Under the pieces are notes generated by a model. It did no database searches and was not told the origin of the DNA. It saw only the letters and a program-made list of their open reading frames with translations. A stretch of 64,000 nucleotides of DNA from Streptomyces griseosporeus (GTDB taxonomy: Bacteria > Actinomycetota > Actinomycetes > Streptomycetales > Streptomycetaceae), in the NCBI RefSeq assembly GCF_014656055.1, contig NZ_BNBR01000001.1:1302001-1366000 (forward strand), in the 5' to 3' direction. Positions 53,823-61,916 of this stretch are shown piece after piece (positions within the stretch are counted from its first letter, which is position 1; each line of letters begins with the position of its first letter). The position numbers and the translations under genes were made by a program.

Positions 53823-54557
53823 ATGTCGCGCAGCGGCCGGGAACCTCTCGCGGGCCCGGCTCGTCCCCTCACTGTGCGCACCCGACGACTGACCCTCACC
53901 GCGGCCGGTGCCGCCGCCGTGCTCGCCGCCGCGACGGCCGGCTGCACCGGTGCCCCGGCCGGCACCCAGGAGGGCGGGGTGAGCGCCGCCGAGCTGCTGG
54001 CGAAGACCCGCACCTGCCACCGCATATCCCACGGCACCTACCGCACCGACCAGGAGAAGCGGCCCTCGGTCCAGGTGTGCGGGGCGCGGGGCGCGGTGTT
54101 CTTCACCGCGGACCTGGACGTCGACTGCGACGGGCAGCGCACGGAGCGGTGCAACGAGCGCACCGACCCCTGGTACCAGGACGACACCGCCTACCACGAC
54201 TCGGCCGGCCGGCCGCTGCGCGCGGACCGGCTGCCGTACGTGGTGATACCGGGCCCGAGCGGCGTCTGGGACCACCGCTCGGCGGGCGTCGAGGGCGGCA
54301 GTGTCGTCGCGGTGATCCGCGGCGACCGGGTGCACTACGCGGTGGTCGGCGACACCGGCCCGAAGGAGATCATCGGCGAGGCCTCCCACGCCACCGCCCG
54401 GGCCCTGGACATCGACCCGGACCCGGCCCGGGGCGGCACCGACGAGCCCGTCACCTACGTGGTGTTCACCGGCCCCCGGGTGCGGCCGATCGAGAGCCAC
54501 GACGCGGCGGTCGACCTCGGCGACCGGCTGGCCCGGGAGTTCGTCCGGACCGGCTGA
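53823..54557 (+). CDS. GH75 chitosanase-like lipoprotein
   Basis: 244 residues (227 if started at GTG 53874). The signal contains twin arginines (TRRLTLTAAG) and a lipobox ATAGC, so it is probably a surface lipoprotein. The body matches the GH75 chitosanase fold: FFTADLDVDCDG, LPYVVIPGPSG, VVAVIRGDRVHYAVVGDTGP, IGEASHATA. The Asp in DVDCDG and Glu in IGEAS fit the family's catalytic pair. It may hydrolyse chitosan or act on a related wall polymer. A lipid-anchored form is unusual, since fungal GH75 enzymes are secreted free. Confidence 0.82.
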   Translation: MSRSGREPLAGPARPLTVRTRRLTLTAAGAAAVLAAATAGCTGAPAGTQEGGVSAAELLAKTRTCHRISHGTYRTDQEKRPSVQVCGARGAVFFTADLDVDCDGQRTERCNERTDPWYQDDTAYHDSAGRPLRADRLPYVVIPGPSGVWDHRSAGVEGGSVVAVIRGDRVHYAVVGDTGPKEIIGEASHATARALDIDPDPARGGTDEPVTYVVFTGPRVRPIESHDAAVDLGDRLAREFVRTG

Positions 54558-54563
54558 AGCCCG

Positions 54564-55265
54564 CTAGTTGGGCTGGCCCAGCGGCCGTACCACGACGGTG
54601 TTGACGTCGACGCCCTCCGGCTGTCCGATCGCCCAGGTGACCGACTCGGCGATCTGGTCGGCGGTGAGCAGATGGCCGGGCGGCAGGCTGCCGTAGGAGT
54701 CCCAGAACGGGGTCTCCACCCGGCCGGGCGCGATCAGCGTCACGCCGATGCCCAGCTCGGTGACCTCGCGGCGGGCGTTCTCGGCGAGCCCGGTCACCGC
54801 CCACTTCGTCGCGCCGTAGATGTTGCCGGGGGTGTGCACGAACCCGGCCACGCTGCCGACCAGCACGATCCGGCCGCGGGTCTCCTTCAGCGCCTCGACC
54901 GAGGCACGGATCAGCAGCGCCGGGCCGAGCACGTTGGTCAGCACCATCTCCGTCCAGCCGGCCGGGTCGCCGGTGGCGACGCTGTCATGGGTGGCGAAGC
55001 CGGCGTTGGCGACGACGGTGTCGAGACGGCCGTACGTCTTGAGCGTCTGCTCGACGGCGGCGGCGACGTCGCCGTACTCGGCCGCGCTGCCGGTGATCGT
55101 CAGCAGTTCCTGCGGGTTGCCGAGTCCCTCGGCGAAGTCCCGCAGCCGCTGTGCGCCGCGGCCGACGACGGCCACCCTCCAGCCGCCGTCCAGCAGCCGC
55201 CGCGCGACGGCCGCGCCGATGCCGCTGCCGCCGCCGGTGATGAGCGCGACCTTGGACTCGGACAT
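54564..55265 (-). CDS. Short-chain dehydrogenase/reductase
   Basis: 233 residues, classical SDR. TGGGSGIG (residues 10-17) binds NAD(P), and VANAG, a serine in VLVGSVAG and YGATK give the catalytic set. Substrate unknown. A 20-bp perfect palindrome in a 19-bp promoter spacer lies upstream, the MerR-family architecture, so it is likely activated by an electrophile or redox-sensing MerR protein encoded elsewhere. Confidence 0.92.
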   Translation of the reverse strand: MSESKVALITGGGSGIGAAVARRLLDGGWRVAVVGRGAQRLRDFAEGLGNPQELLTITGSAAEYGDVAAAVEQTLKTYGRLDTVVANAGFATHDSVATGDPAGWTEMVLTNVLGPALLIRASVEALKETRGRIVLVGSVAGFVHTPGNIYGATKWAVTGLAENARREVTELGIGVTLIAPGRVETPFWDSYGSLPPGHLLTADQIAESVTWAIGQPEGVDVNTVVVRPLGQPN

Positions 55266-55324
55266 GTGTGCCCCCTGTGTCGTTCCGGCCGGCCGGACGG
55301 ACCCGGTCGGCCTGGTACGCGGGG

Positions 55325-55355
55325 AGTCCATCACTTGGAGCGCGCTCCAAGTCAA
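55325..55355 (-). promoter_or_regulatory. MerR-type promoter of the SDR gene
   Basis: On the minus strand TTGACT (55350-55355) is followed by a 19-bp spacer and TGGACT (55325-55330). The spacer is filled by the perfect palindrome ACTTGGAGCGCGCTCCAAGT (55333-55352). A long spacer containing a dyad is the hallmark of MerR-activated promoters. Confidence 0.75.
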
Positions 55356-55378
55356 GGCACGCGGGCGGCGGCCGGTGT

Positions 55379-56302
55379 TCAGTGCGGCTTGACCGCCGTG
55401 TGCACGGTGTGGGCGGCGAGCACGAACAGGTCGGGGCGGCGGTGGACGCTCGCCGGGTCCTCCGGGTCGAGGAGGCGGTCGACGGTGGCGCGGTCCTCGG
55501 CGTCGAGGCCGTCGCCGACGGTCTCGCGCAGCCGGCCCAGCCAGGTGGCGACCAGGGTGCGGGCCCGGTCGGGAACCGGTGCGGGCAGGTCGAGCAGGAA
55601 GCTGCGGGTGCGGGTGTGCTTGAGGCCGACCGAGGTCAGCAGCGCGGGCCAGTCCTCCGTCACGGGGACGCTGCCGGGCAGCTCGGCCCGCATCCGCGCG
55701 AACCACTCCTCCTCCAGCGCGTCCAGTCGCGCCTGCAGGCCGGGCCGGCCGAAGCCGAGGTCGCGGGGCAGATAGCGGGCGGGCAGGCCCCCCTCCATCA
55801 GGGCCAGCGTGCCGTCGGGCGCGAGCCGTTCGGCGAACGCGGCCAGGGCGGCCCGCTGGTCGCCCAGGTGGTGCAGGCTCCGGCTGGCCCACAGCAGGTC
55901 GGCGGGATAGTCCAGCTCGTCCAGGGCCTGCGGCAGCTCACCGGCCACGGTGCCGAAGCGGTCGGCGACACCGGTGCGCTCGGCGCGCGCCCGTGCGCGC
56001 TCCAGCAGCTCCTCGGAGCCGTCCACGGCGAACACGCGGGCGCCCGGGAAGGTCTCCGCGAACAGGCAGGAGATCACGCCCGGCCCGCTGCCCGCGTCCA
56101 CGATCAGCCCCGGCTCGGTCACCTCCTTGCCCAGCCAGGCCAGCGCCCGCTCGTACAGCGGGGTGTACAGCTCGGCCTGCGCTTCGAGGTGCGCGGCCAT
56201 CGCGGCCCAGTCGATGTCGGTGCCGTGGGCGTGATGGGCGTGCCCGGTCTGCGGGGTGCCGGGGCCGTGTGCCGCGTCGGGGGTGTGGTGGTCGTGCGCC
56301 AT
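55379..56302 (-). CDS. SAM-dependent methyltransferase with His-rich N-terminus
   Basis: 307 residues. Class I methyltransferase motif I DAGSGPG (residues 69-75), motif II FAVDGS and post-I regions are clear. The first 27 residues contain nine histidines, suggesting metal binding or a flexible tail. Substrate unknown. Ends 113 bp from the divergently regulated SDR gene; both are minus strand and may be unlinked because the SDR has its own promoter. Confidence 0.88.
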   Translation of the reverse strand: MAHDHHTPDAAHGPGTPQTGHAHHAHGTDIDWAAMAAHLEAQAELYTPLYERALAWLGKEVTEPGLIVDAGSGPGVISCLFAETFPGARVFAVDGSEELLERARARAERTGVADRFGTVAGELPQALDELDYPADLLWASRSLHHLGDQRAALAAFAERLAPDGTLALMEGGLPARYLPRDLGFGRPGLQARLDALEEEWFARMRAELPGSVPVTEDWPALLTSVGLKHTRTRSFLLDLPAPVPDRARTLVATWLGRLRETVGDGLDAEDRATVDRLLDPEDPASVHRRPDLFVLAAHTVHTAVKPH

Positions 56303-56464
56303 GGGGTCAGCCTCTCGTCCGGATGCCGACAGCGTGCGCCGACGCACCGCCGGACGGCCACTCCGTTTGCCGGGACGGCAAACAGGCGCGGGCAGCGGTT
56401 TCCGGACACGGCGGTCCGCCGGGACCGGTCCCTCTCGGGCCGGCCCCGGCGGATCGTCACGGCG

Positions 56465-58213
56465 CTACAGCGCCGGGTAGGCGTTCTTCATCAGCTCCTG
56501 GAACTGGGCGGAGAACCACTTGCCGGCCAGCGGCGAGTTGGGCAGCGCACCGGTCGGGTTGTTGCCGTTGCGGGCGTTGCCGCCGTACGTCGGGTCGCAC
56601 ATCCGGTCGAAGCCCTTCCCCTCGTCGTTGGAGATGGCCGTGCTCGACCCGTCCGACTCCCCCGGCGGCTTGACCCACACGTAGGCGTCGATGCCGGCGG
56701 CGGGCGCCGCGGTGGGCCGTTCGCCGAGTCCGGCGCCGCTCTGGTTGCACCAGTTGCCGGCGTGGATGCGGCGGTCGATGCGGCCGCCGTCGACGTAGGC
56801 GTCGACCGAGGTCGTGGGACCGGCGGCGGTGGGCCGCGCCGAGCCGCCCCAGCCGTTGCGGGAGGTGTCGACCAGCATGCCCAGGCCGGAGTTGAAGCCG
56901 ACCGAGACGAGCTTGGTGCGCAGCGCCTGCGCGAAGGACTGCTCGTCCACGTACCAGTTCCAGTCGATCCACTTGGACTGGCGCACGGTCTGCCCGTTCA
57001 CCGAGTCGGTGATCTTGACGAACGGCTCCTTGGTGGCCCCGTAGTTGGCCGTGTTGACGATGAAGCCGGTGACGTCGTTCACGCTCGCGCCGTTGGTGGT
57101 CGCGACCTTGTAGAACTCCTGGACGGTCGGGTCGAAGTTGCTGTCCCAGCCCAGCCAGGCGTGGTGACCGGCGTCGATGTAGTTGTAGACGTTGGGGATG
57201 GCGCCCAGCTTGTCGAGGGCGTAGCTCACGCCCTTCTCGTAGTTGCCGTTGGCCTTCATGGTCGCGCAGGCGTCGGTGCTGCCCGCGGTGCCGCCGGCGT
57301 TGGTGACCAGGTTGGGCAGGGAGTCCGGCTCGATGACGGTGGCGATGCGCAGGCCCGCGTACTTGGAGTCGGAAAGGATCGACGCGATCGGGTCGATGTA
57401 CTGCGACTTGTACTTGTCGAGCTCGGTCGGGCCGAGCTCGCCGTTGGAGGCGAGGGCCGCGCAGTCACGTCCGGGCAGGTCGTAGATGACCAGCTGGATG
57501 ACGAGCTGGCCGGAGCCCTTCTGCTTCAGGGCCTCGTCGAGGTGGGCGCGCAGGCCCATGCCGCCGTTGACGCCGTTGATGGCGGCGATCCGGTCCAGCC
57601 AGACCGCGGTGGACTGGTTGGCGACGCGGCTGCCGCCCGGCTCGGCGGCGGCGTGGGCCGACCACTCGGGGTTCACGTAGCCCTTGGCGCCCACGAAGGG
57701 GTTGTCGACCTTGCCGGAGGGGTCGGTCGGGGTGGGCGTCGGGTCCGTCGGCGTGGGCGTCGGGTCGGTCGGGGTCGGGGTGGGCGTGCCGCCGGAGTCG
57801 GTGTTGCAGGTGACGCCGTCGAGGGTGAACGTGGCGGGCACGGCGTTGCTGCCGCTGTAGCTGCCCTGGAAGCCGAAGCTGACCGAACCGCCGCCGGCCA
57901 GGCTGCCGTTGTAGGACTCGTTGGCGGCGGTGACGTTGGTGCCGGACTGGGTGACCTTGGCGTTCCAGGCGTTGGTCACCTTCTGGGTGCCGGCGTACGT
58001 CCACTTCACCGCCCAACTGCTCTTGGCGGCGCCGTTGTTGGTGACGGTGACGTTGGTGGTGAAACCGCTGCCCCAGTCGTTCTGGACCTTGTAGTCCACG
58101 GTACAGGCGGGGGCGGCCGCGGCGGCGCCGGCCGGGACGACGGCGAGGGCCGTCGCGGTGGATCCGGCGGTCAGCGTGAGCGCCGCTATCAGGGCAAGTC
58201 TCGTACGACTCAT
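56465..58213 (-). CDS. Secreted GH6 cellobiohydrolase/cellulase with CBM2
   Basis: 582 residues. A signal peptide (ALIAALTLTAG...) is followed by a CBM2 cellulose-binding domain (~34-130), a repeated PTPTPTDP linker (~135-160) and a GH6 catalytic domain (~165-582). The GH6 signatures VIYDLPGRDC and VIEPDSLPN are present, with the catalytic acid expected near the latter. It degrades cellulose outside the cell, releasing cellobiose from non-reducing ends if it is an exoenzyme. Divergent from the GH48 gene, with CebR-type boxes between them. Confidence 0.95.
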   Translation of the reverse strand: MSRTRLALIAALTLTAGSTATALAVVPAGAAAAAPACTVDYKVQNDWGSGFTTNVTVTNNGAAKSSWAVKWTYAGTQKVTNAWNAKVTQSGTNVTAANESYNGSLAGGGSVSFGFQGSYSGSNAVPATFTLDGVTCNTDSGGTPTPTPTDPTPTPTDPTPTPTDPSGKVDNPFVGAKGYVNPEWSAHAAAEPGGSRVANQSTAVWLDRIAAINGVNGGMGLRAHLDEALKQKGSGQLVIQLVIYDLPGRDCAALASNGELGPTELDKYKSQYIDPIASILSDSKYAGLRIATVIEPDSLPNLVTNAGGTAGSTDACATMKANGNYEKGVSYALDKLGAIPNVYNYIDAGHHAWLGWDSNFDPTVQEFYKVATTNGASVNDVTGFIVNTANYGATKEPFVKITDSVNGQTVRQSKWIDWNWYVDEQSFAQALRTKLVSVGFNSGLGMLVDTSRNGWGGSARPTAAGPTTSVDAYVDGGRIDRRIHAGNWCNQSGAGLGERPTAAPAAGIDAYVWVKPPGESDGSSTAISNDEGKGFDRMCDPTYGGNARNGNNPTGALPNSPLAGKWFSAQFQELMKNAYPAL

Positions 58214-58510
58214 AGGTGCGGGTTTCCTTCTGAGTGACGGGAGTTCTCCGGGGGACACCGGTCGGCCCGGTGCCGGAGGGGGTCGGGTTCCGGCGTGGTC
58301 GAGGACCAGCGCGTGCGGAAGCGGTCAGGCGAACGCGCCGGCCTCACCGGTGTCCGGCGGGTCGGTCGGACCCGTCGGGTCCCGCGGGGAGGCGAGAGGG
58401 CCGGCGCCAAGGCGCGCACCGGCGGCCGACGGGTAAAAGTACTGAACGCGGGGGATGTCGCATGAGCGATTCCTTGCAGTTCGGCGCCGGGTGACGGACG
58501 CGTCGACTGG

Positions 58511-58524
58511 TGGAAGCGCTCCCA
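58511..58524. promoter_or_regulatory. CebR-type box, one mismatch
   Basis: TGGAAGCGCTCCCA differs by one base from the CebR consensus palindrome TGGGAGCGCTCCCA. It lies between the divergent cellulase genes, 298 bp from the GH6 start. Confidence 0.8.
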
Positions 58525-58665
58525 CTGGTGCGAAGGAAGGTAGCGCCAAGTGACGGCGAAGAACAGAGGGTCGTCTGACCCTTTTTCAGGCGCACCCCCT
58601 CTGACCTGTGTCGAATCTTTTCGACTCTTCAACCCTCTTGACCGCTGTCATGCCCATACCCACCA

Positions 58666-58679
58666 TGGGAGCGCTCCCA
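58666..58679. promoter_or_regulatory. Perfect CebR box upstream of GH48 gene
   Basis: TGGGAGCGCTCCCA matches the Streptomyces CebR operator exactly. It overlaps the putative -10 end and sits 48 bp before the GH48 ATG. CebR is a LacI-family repressor released by cellobiose or related oligosaccharides (established in Streptomyces). Confidence 0.9.
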
Positions 58680-58726
58680 CTGGTTCAAGCCTTGACTTCT
58701 CCGAGCCGCAAGGAGGAACCAGCACC

Positions 58727-61645
58727 ATGCATCCCCCGCCCAGGAGGCGCAGAGTTGCGCGACGGCTGTGGACGGCCGCCGGCGCCGCTCTGGCGCTTCC
58801 GCTGTCGATGCTCGCCACCGGTGCGACGACCGCGCACGCGGCGGCGCTGCAGTGCAGCGTCGACTACAAGACCAACGACTGGGGCTCCGGCTTCACCGCG
58901 GACCTGACCCTGACCAACCGCGGTACCGACGCCATCAACGGCTGGACCCTGACCTACTCCTACTCGGGCAACCAGAAGCTGTCCAACGGCTGGAACGGCA
59001 CCTGGAGCCAGTCAGGCCAGCAGATCACGGTGAAGAACGCCTCGTACAACGGGACCGTCGCCGCGGGCGCGGCCGTGAGCGCCGGGGCGCAGTTCACCTA
59101 CAGCGGCACCAACACGGCGCCCACCTCCTTCGCGGTCAACGGCACCACCTGCGCCGGCGCGCACCAGCCGCCGGTCGCCGTGCTGACCAGCCCCACCGCG
59201 GGCGCGGTCTACACACAGGGCGACGCGGTGCCGCTCGCGGCCACCGCGGCGGCGGCCGACAACGCCACGATCAGCAAGGTGGAGTTCTACGACGACACCA
59301 AGCTGCTCGGCACGGACACCACCGCGCCGTACACCCTGTCGGCCACGGGGCTCGCCACCGGCAGCCACTCGCTGCTGGCGAAGGCCTACGACAGCCTGGG
59401 CGCGTCGGCGGAGTCCACGCCGGTCGGCATCACCGTCGCCGCGGGCCCGTCCGTGGTGGCCTCCACCAACCAGCTGGCCGTGCAGCAGGGCAAGACGGGT
59501 TCGTACGAGCTGAAGCTGTCGACGCAGCCGACCTCGAACGTCACCGTCACCACCGCGCGCACCGGCGGCAACACGGGCCTGAGCGTGACGGGCGGCGCCT
59601 CGCTCACCTTCACCCCGTCGAACTGGAACACGCCGCAGAAGGTGACGATCACCGCCGACGCCTCCGGCACCGGCGCGGCCACCTTCGAGTCGACGTCGCC
59701 GGGCCTGGCCAAGGCCGCGGTGACGGTGACCCAGATCGCGGCGACGAAGACCTACGACGCCCGCTTCCTGGATCTGTACGGCAAGATCACCAACCCGGCG
59801 AACGGCTACTTCTCCCCCGAGGGCATCCCCTACCACTCGGTGGAGACGCTGATCGTCGAGGCCCCGGACCACGGACACGAGACCACGTCCGAGGCGTACA
59901 GCTACCTGCTGTGGCTGCAGGCGATGTACGGCAAGGTCACGGGTGACTGGTCGAAGTTCAACGGCGCGTGGTCGATCATGGAGAAGTACATGATCCCCAC
60001 CCACGCCGACCAGCCGACGAACTCCTTCTACAACGCCTCCAAGCCGGCGACGTACGCGCCGGAGTACGACACCCCGAACGAGTACCCGGCCAAGCTCGAC
60101 TCCGGTGTCTCGGTCGGTTCGGACCCGATCGCCGGTGAACTGAAGTCGGCGTACGGCACCGACGACGTCTACGGCATGCACTGGATCCAGGACGTCGACA
60201 ACGTCTACGGCTACGGCAACGAGCCCGGCAAGTGCGAGGCCGGTCCGACGGCCACCGGCCCGTCGTACATCAACACCTTCCAGCGGGGTCCGCAGGAGTC
60301 GGTGTGGGAGACGATCCCGCAGCCGACCTGCGACGCCTTCAAGTACGGCGGTACCAACGGCTACCTGGACCTGTTCACGGGCGACTCGTCCTACGCCAAG
60401 CAGTGGAAGTTCACCAACGCCCCGGACGCCGACGCGCGTGCGGTGCAGGCCGCCTACTGGGCCGACGTGTGGGCCAAGCAGCAGGGCAAGGGCTCCGACG
60501 TGTCCGCGACGGTCGCCAAGGCCGCGAAGATGGGCGACTACCTGCGGTACGCGATGTACGACAAGTACTTCAAGAAGATCGGCAACTGCGTCGGTCCGTC
60601 CGCCTGCCCGGCGGGCACCGGCAAGGACGCCTCGCACTACCTGCTGTCCTGGTACTACGCCTGGGGCGGTGCCACCGACACCTCCGCGGGCTGGGCCTGG
60701 CGCATCGGCTCCAGCCACACCCACGGCGGCTACCAGAACCCCCTGGCCGCCTACGCGCTCAGCTCCTACGCCGACCTGAAGCCGAAGTCGGCGACGGGCC
60801 AGCAGGACTGGGCCAAGTCGCTCCAGCGCCAGCTGGAGTTCTACCGGTGGCTGCAGTCCAGCGAGGGCGGCATCGCGGGCGGCGCGACCAACAGCTGGGC
60901 GGGCCGGTACGCCACGCCTCCGTCCGGTACGTCGACCTTCTACGGCATGTACTACGACCCCGCGCCGGTCTACCACGACCCGCCGTCCAACCAGTGGTTC
61001 GGCTTCCAGGCGTGGTCGATGGAGCGGGTGGCGGAGTACTACCAGCAGACGGGTGACGCCAACGCCAAGGCCGTGCTGGACAAGTGGGTGAAGTGGGCGC
61101 TGTCCAAGACCACGATCAACCCGGACGGCACCTACCTGATCCCCTCCACGCTCCAGTGGTCGGGCCAGCCCGACACCTGGAACGCCTCCAGCCCGGGCTC
61201 CAACGCGGGCCTGCACGTGACGGTCGCCGACTACACCAACGACGTCGGTGTGGCCGCCGCGTACGCCAAGACGCTGACGTACTACGCCGCCAAGTCCGGT
61301 GACACGGCGGCCAAGACGACGGCGAAGGCGCTGCTCGACGGCATGTGGGCGAACTACCAGGACGCGCTCGGCATCGCGGTTCCGGAGACCCGCACCGACT
61401 ACAACCGCTTCGACGACGGCGTGTACGTCCCGAGCGGCTGGAGCGGCAAGATGCCCAACGGCGACACGATCAACTCGTCGTCGACCTTCATGTCCCTGCG
61501 GTCCTTCTACAAGAACGACCCGGCCTGGTCGAAGATCCAGAGCTACCTCGCCGGCGGGGCCGCGCCGGTCTTCACGTACCACCGGTTCTGGGCGCAGGCG
61601 GACATCGCCCTCGCCATGGGTTCGTACGCGGAGCTTCTCGAATAG
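58727..61645 (+). CDS. Secreted GH48 cellobiohydrolase with CBM2
   Basis: 972 residues. A signal peptide ([12 protein letters not shown]) is followed by CBM2 (~41-140), an Ig-like domain (~145-235, [19 protein letters not shown]), a further beta-domain (~238-330) and a GH48 catalytic domain (~335-972). [19 protein letters not shown] holds the catalytic acid. It is a processive reducing-end exocellulase, the usual partner of GH6 enzymes. AGGAGG lies 11 bp before the ATG. Control is by the adjacent CebR box. Confidence 0.96.
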   Translation: MHPPPRRRRVARRLWTAAGAALALPLSMLATGATTAHAAALQCSVDYKTNDWGSGFTADLTLTNRGTDAINGWTLTYSYSGNQKLSNGWNGTWSQSGQQITVKNASYNGTVAAGAAVSAGAQFTYSGTNTAPTSFAVNGTTCAGAHQPPVAVLTSPTAGAVYTQGDAVPLAATAAAADNATISKVEFYDDTKLLGTDTTAPYTLSATGLATGSHSLLAKAYDSLGASAESTPVGITVAAGPSVVASTNQLAVQQGKTGSYELKLSTQPTSNVTVTTARTGGNTGLSVTGGASLTFTPSNWNTPQKVTITADASGTGAATFESTSPGLAKAAVTVTQIAATKTYDARFLDLYGKITNPANGYFSPEGIPYHSVETLIVEAPDHGHETTSEAYSYLLWLQAMYGKVTGDWSKFNGAWSIMEKYMIPTHADQPTNSFYNASKPATYAPEYDTPNEYPAKLDSGVSVGSDPIAGELKSAYGTDDVYGMHWIQDVDNVYGYGNEPGKCEAGPTATGPSYINTFQRGPQESVWETIPQPTCDAFKYGGTNGYLDLFTGDSSYAKQWKFTNAPDADARAVQAAYWADVWAKQQGKGSDVSATVAKAAKMGDYLRYAMYDKYFKKIGNCVGPSACPAGTGKDASHYLLSWYYAWGGATDTSAGWAWRIGSSHTHGGYQNPLAAYALSSYADLKPKSATGQQDWAKSLQRQLEFYRWLQSSEGGIAGGATNSWAGRYATPPSGTSTFYGMYYDPAPVYHDPPSNQWFGFQAWSMERVAEYYQQTGDANAKAVLDKWVKWALSKTTINPDGTYLIPSTLQWSGQPDTWNASSPGSNAGLHVTVADYTNDVGVAAAYAKTLTYYAAKSGDTAAKTTAKALLDGMWANYQDALGIAVPETRTDYNRFDDGVYVPSGWSGKMPNGDTINSSSTFMSLRSFYKNDPAWSKIQSYLAGGAAPVFTYHRFWAQADIALAMGSYAELLE

Positions 61646-61647
61646 TC

Positions 61648-61667
61648 CCCGCGGGGCGCTCCGCGGG
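61648..61667 (+). terminator. Hairpin after GH48 gene
   Basis: CCCGCGG and CCGCGGG are 7-bp arms around GGCGCT, 3 bp after the stop codon. No U tract. Probably a GC-rich terminator of the actinobacterial type. Confidence 0.45.
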
Positions 61668-61698
61668 TCGGGCGGTTGTCCGGCTGCGGGCCGGTTGT

Positions 61699-61727
61699 GG
61701 CCGGTCGCGCAGTTCCCCGCGCCCCTG
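61699..61727. repeat. Common Streptomyces intergenic repeat (GGTCGCGCAGTTCCCCGCGC)
   Basis: The stretch GGTCGCGCAGTTCCCCGCGC plus flanks is, from memory, found many times between genes in Streptomyces genomes, often after stop codons. A single copy occurs here, and the rest of the 61668-61860 gap shows nothing else recognisable. Confidence 0.4.
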
Positions 61728-61864
61728 GGGGCGTGGTGGTCACCGCCCGCTCCCCGCGGAGCCGCCTGACAGCTCCGTGTACGAGGTCCCGCTCCCTGAC
61801 GGCGGGACCGACCGGCCGGGCGGCTCCTCCCGCACAGGGGCCGCCCGGCATCTTTCACCCCTCC

Positions 61865-61879
61865 TGGAAAGCGCTTACC
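61865..61879. promoter_or_regulatory. LacI-type palindrome upstream of GH74 gene
   Basis: TGGAAAGCGCTTACC shares the AGCGCT core of the CebR box but has weaker flanks. It lies 38 bp before the GH74 start. It may be a degenerate CebR site or that of another LacI-family sugar repressor. Confidence 0.45.
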
Positions 61880-61916
61880 CCCCTCTCTCTCTCCGTTTCG
61901 CCGAAAGGACCCCTCC

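Larger units (their letters stand above)
58214..58726. other. Divergent control region of GH6 and GH48 genes
   Basis: 513 bp. It carries two CebR-type operators (58511-58524 and 58666-58679). A possible GH48 promoter is TTGACC (58638-58643), a 17-bp spacer and CACCAT (58661-58666), which overlaps the second box. The GH6 leader appears long (about 300 bp) and its promoter is not obvious. Confidence 0.6.
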
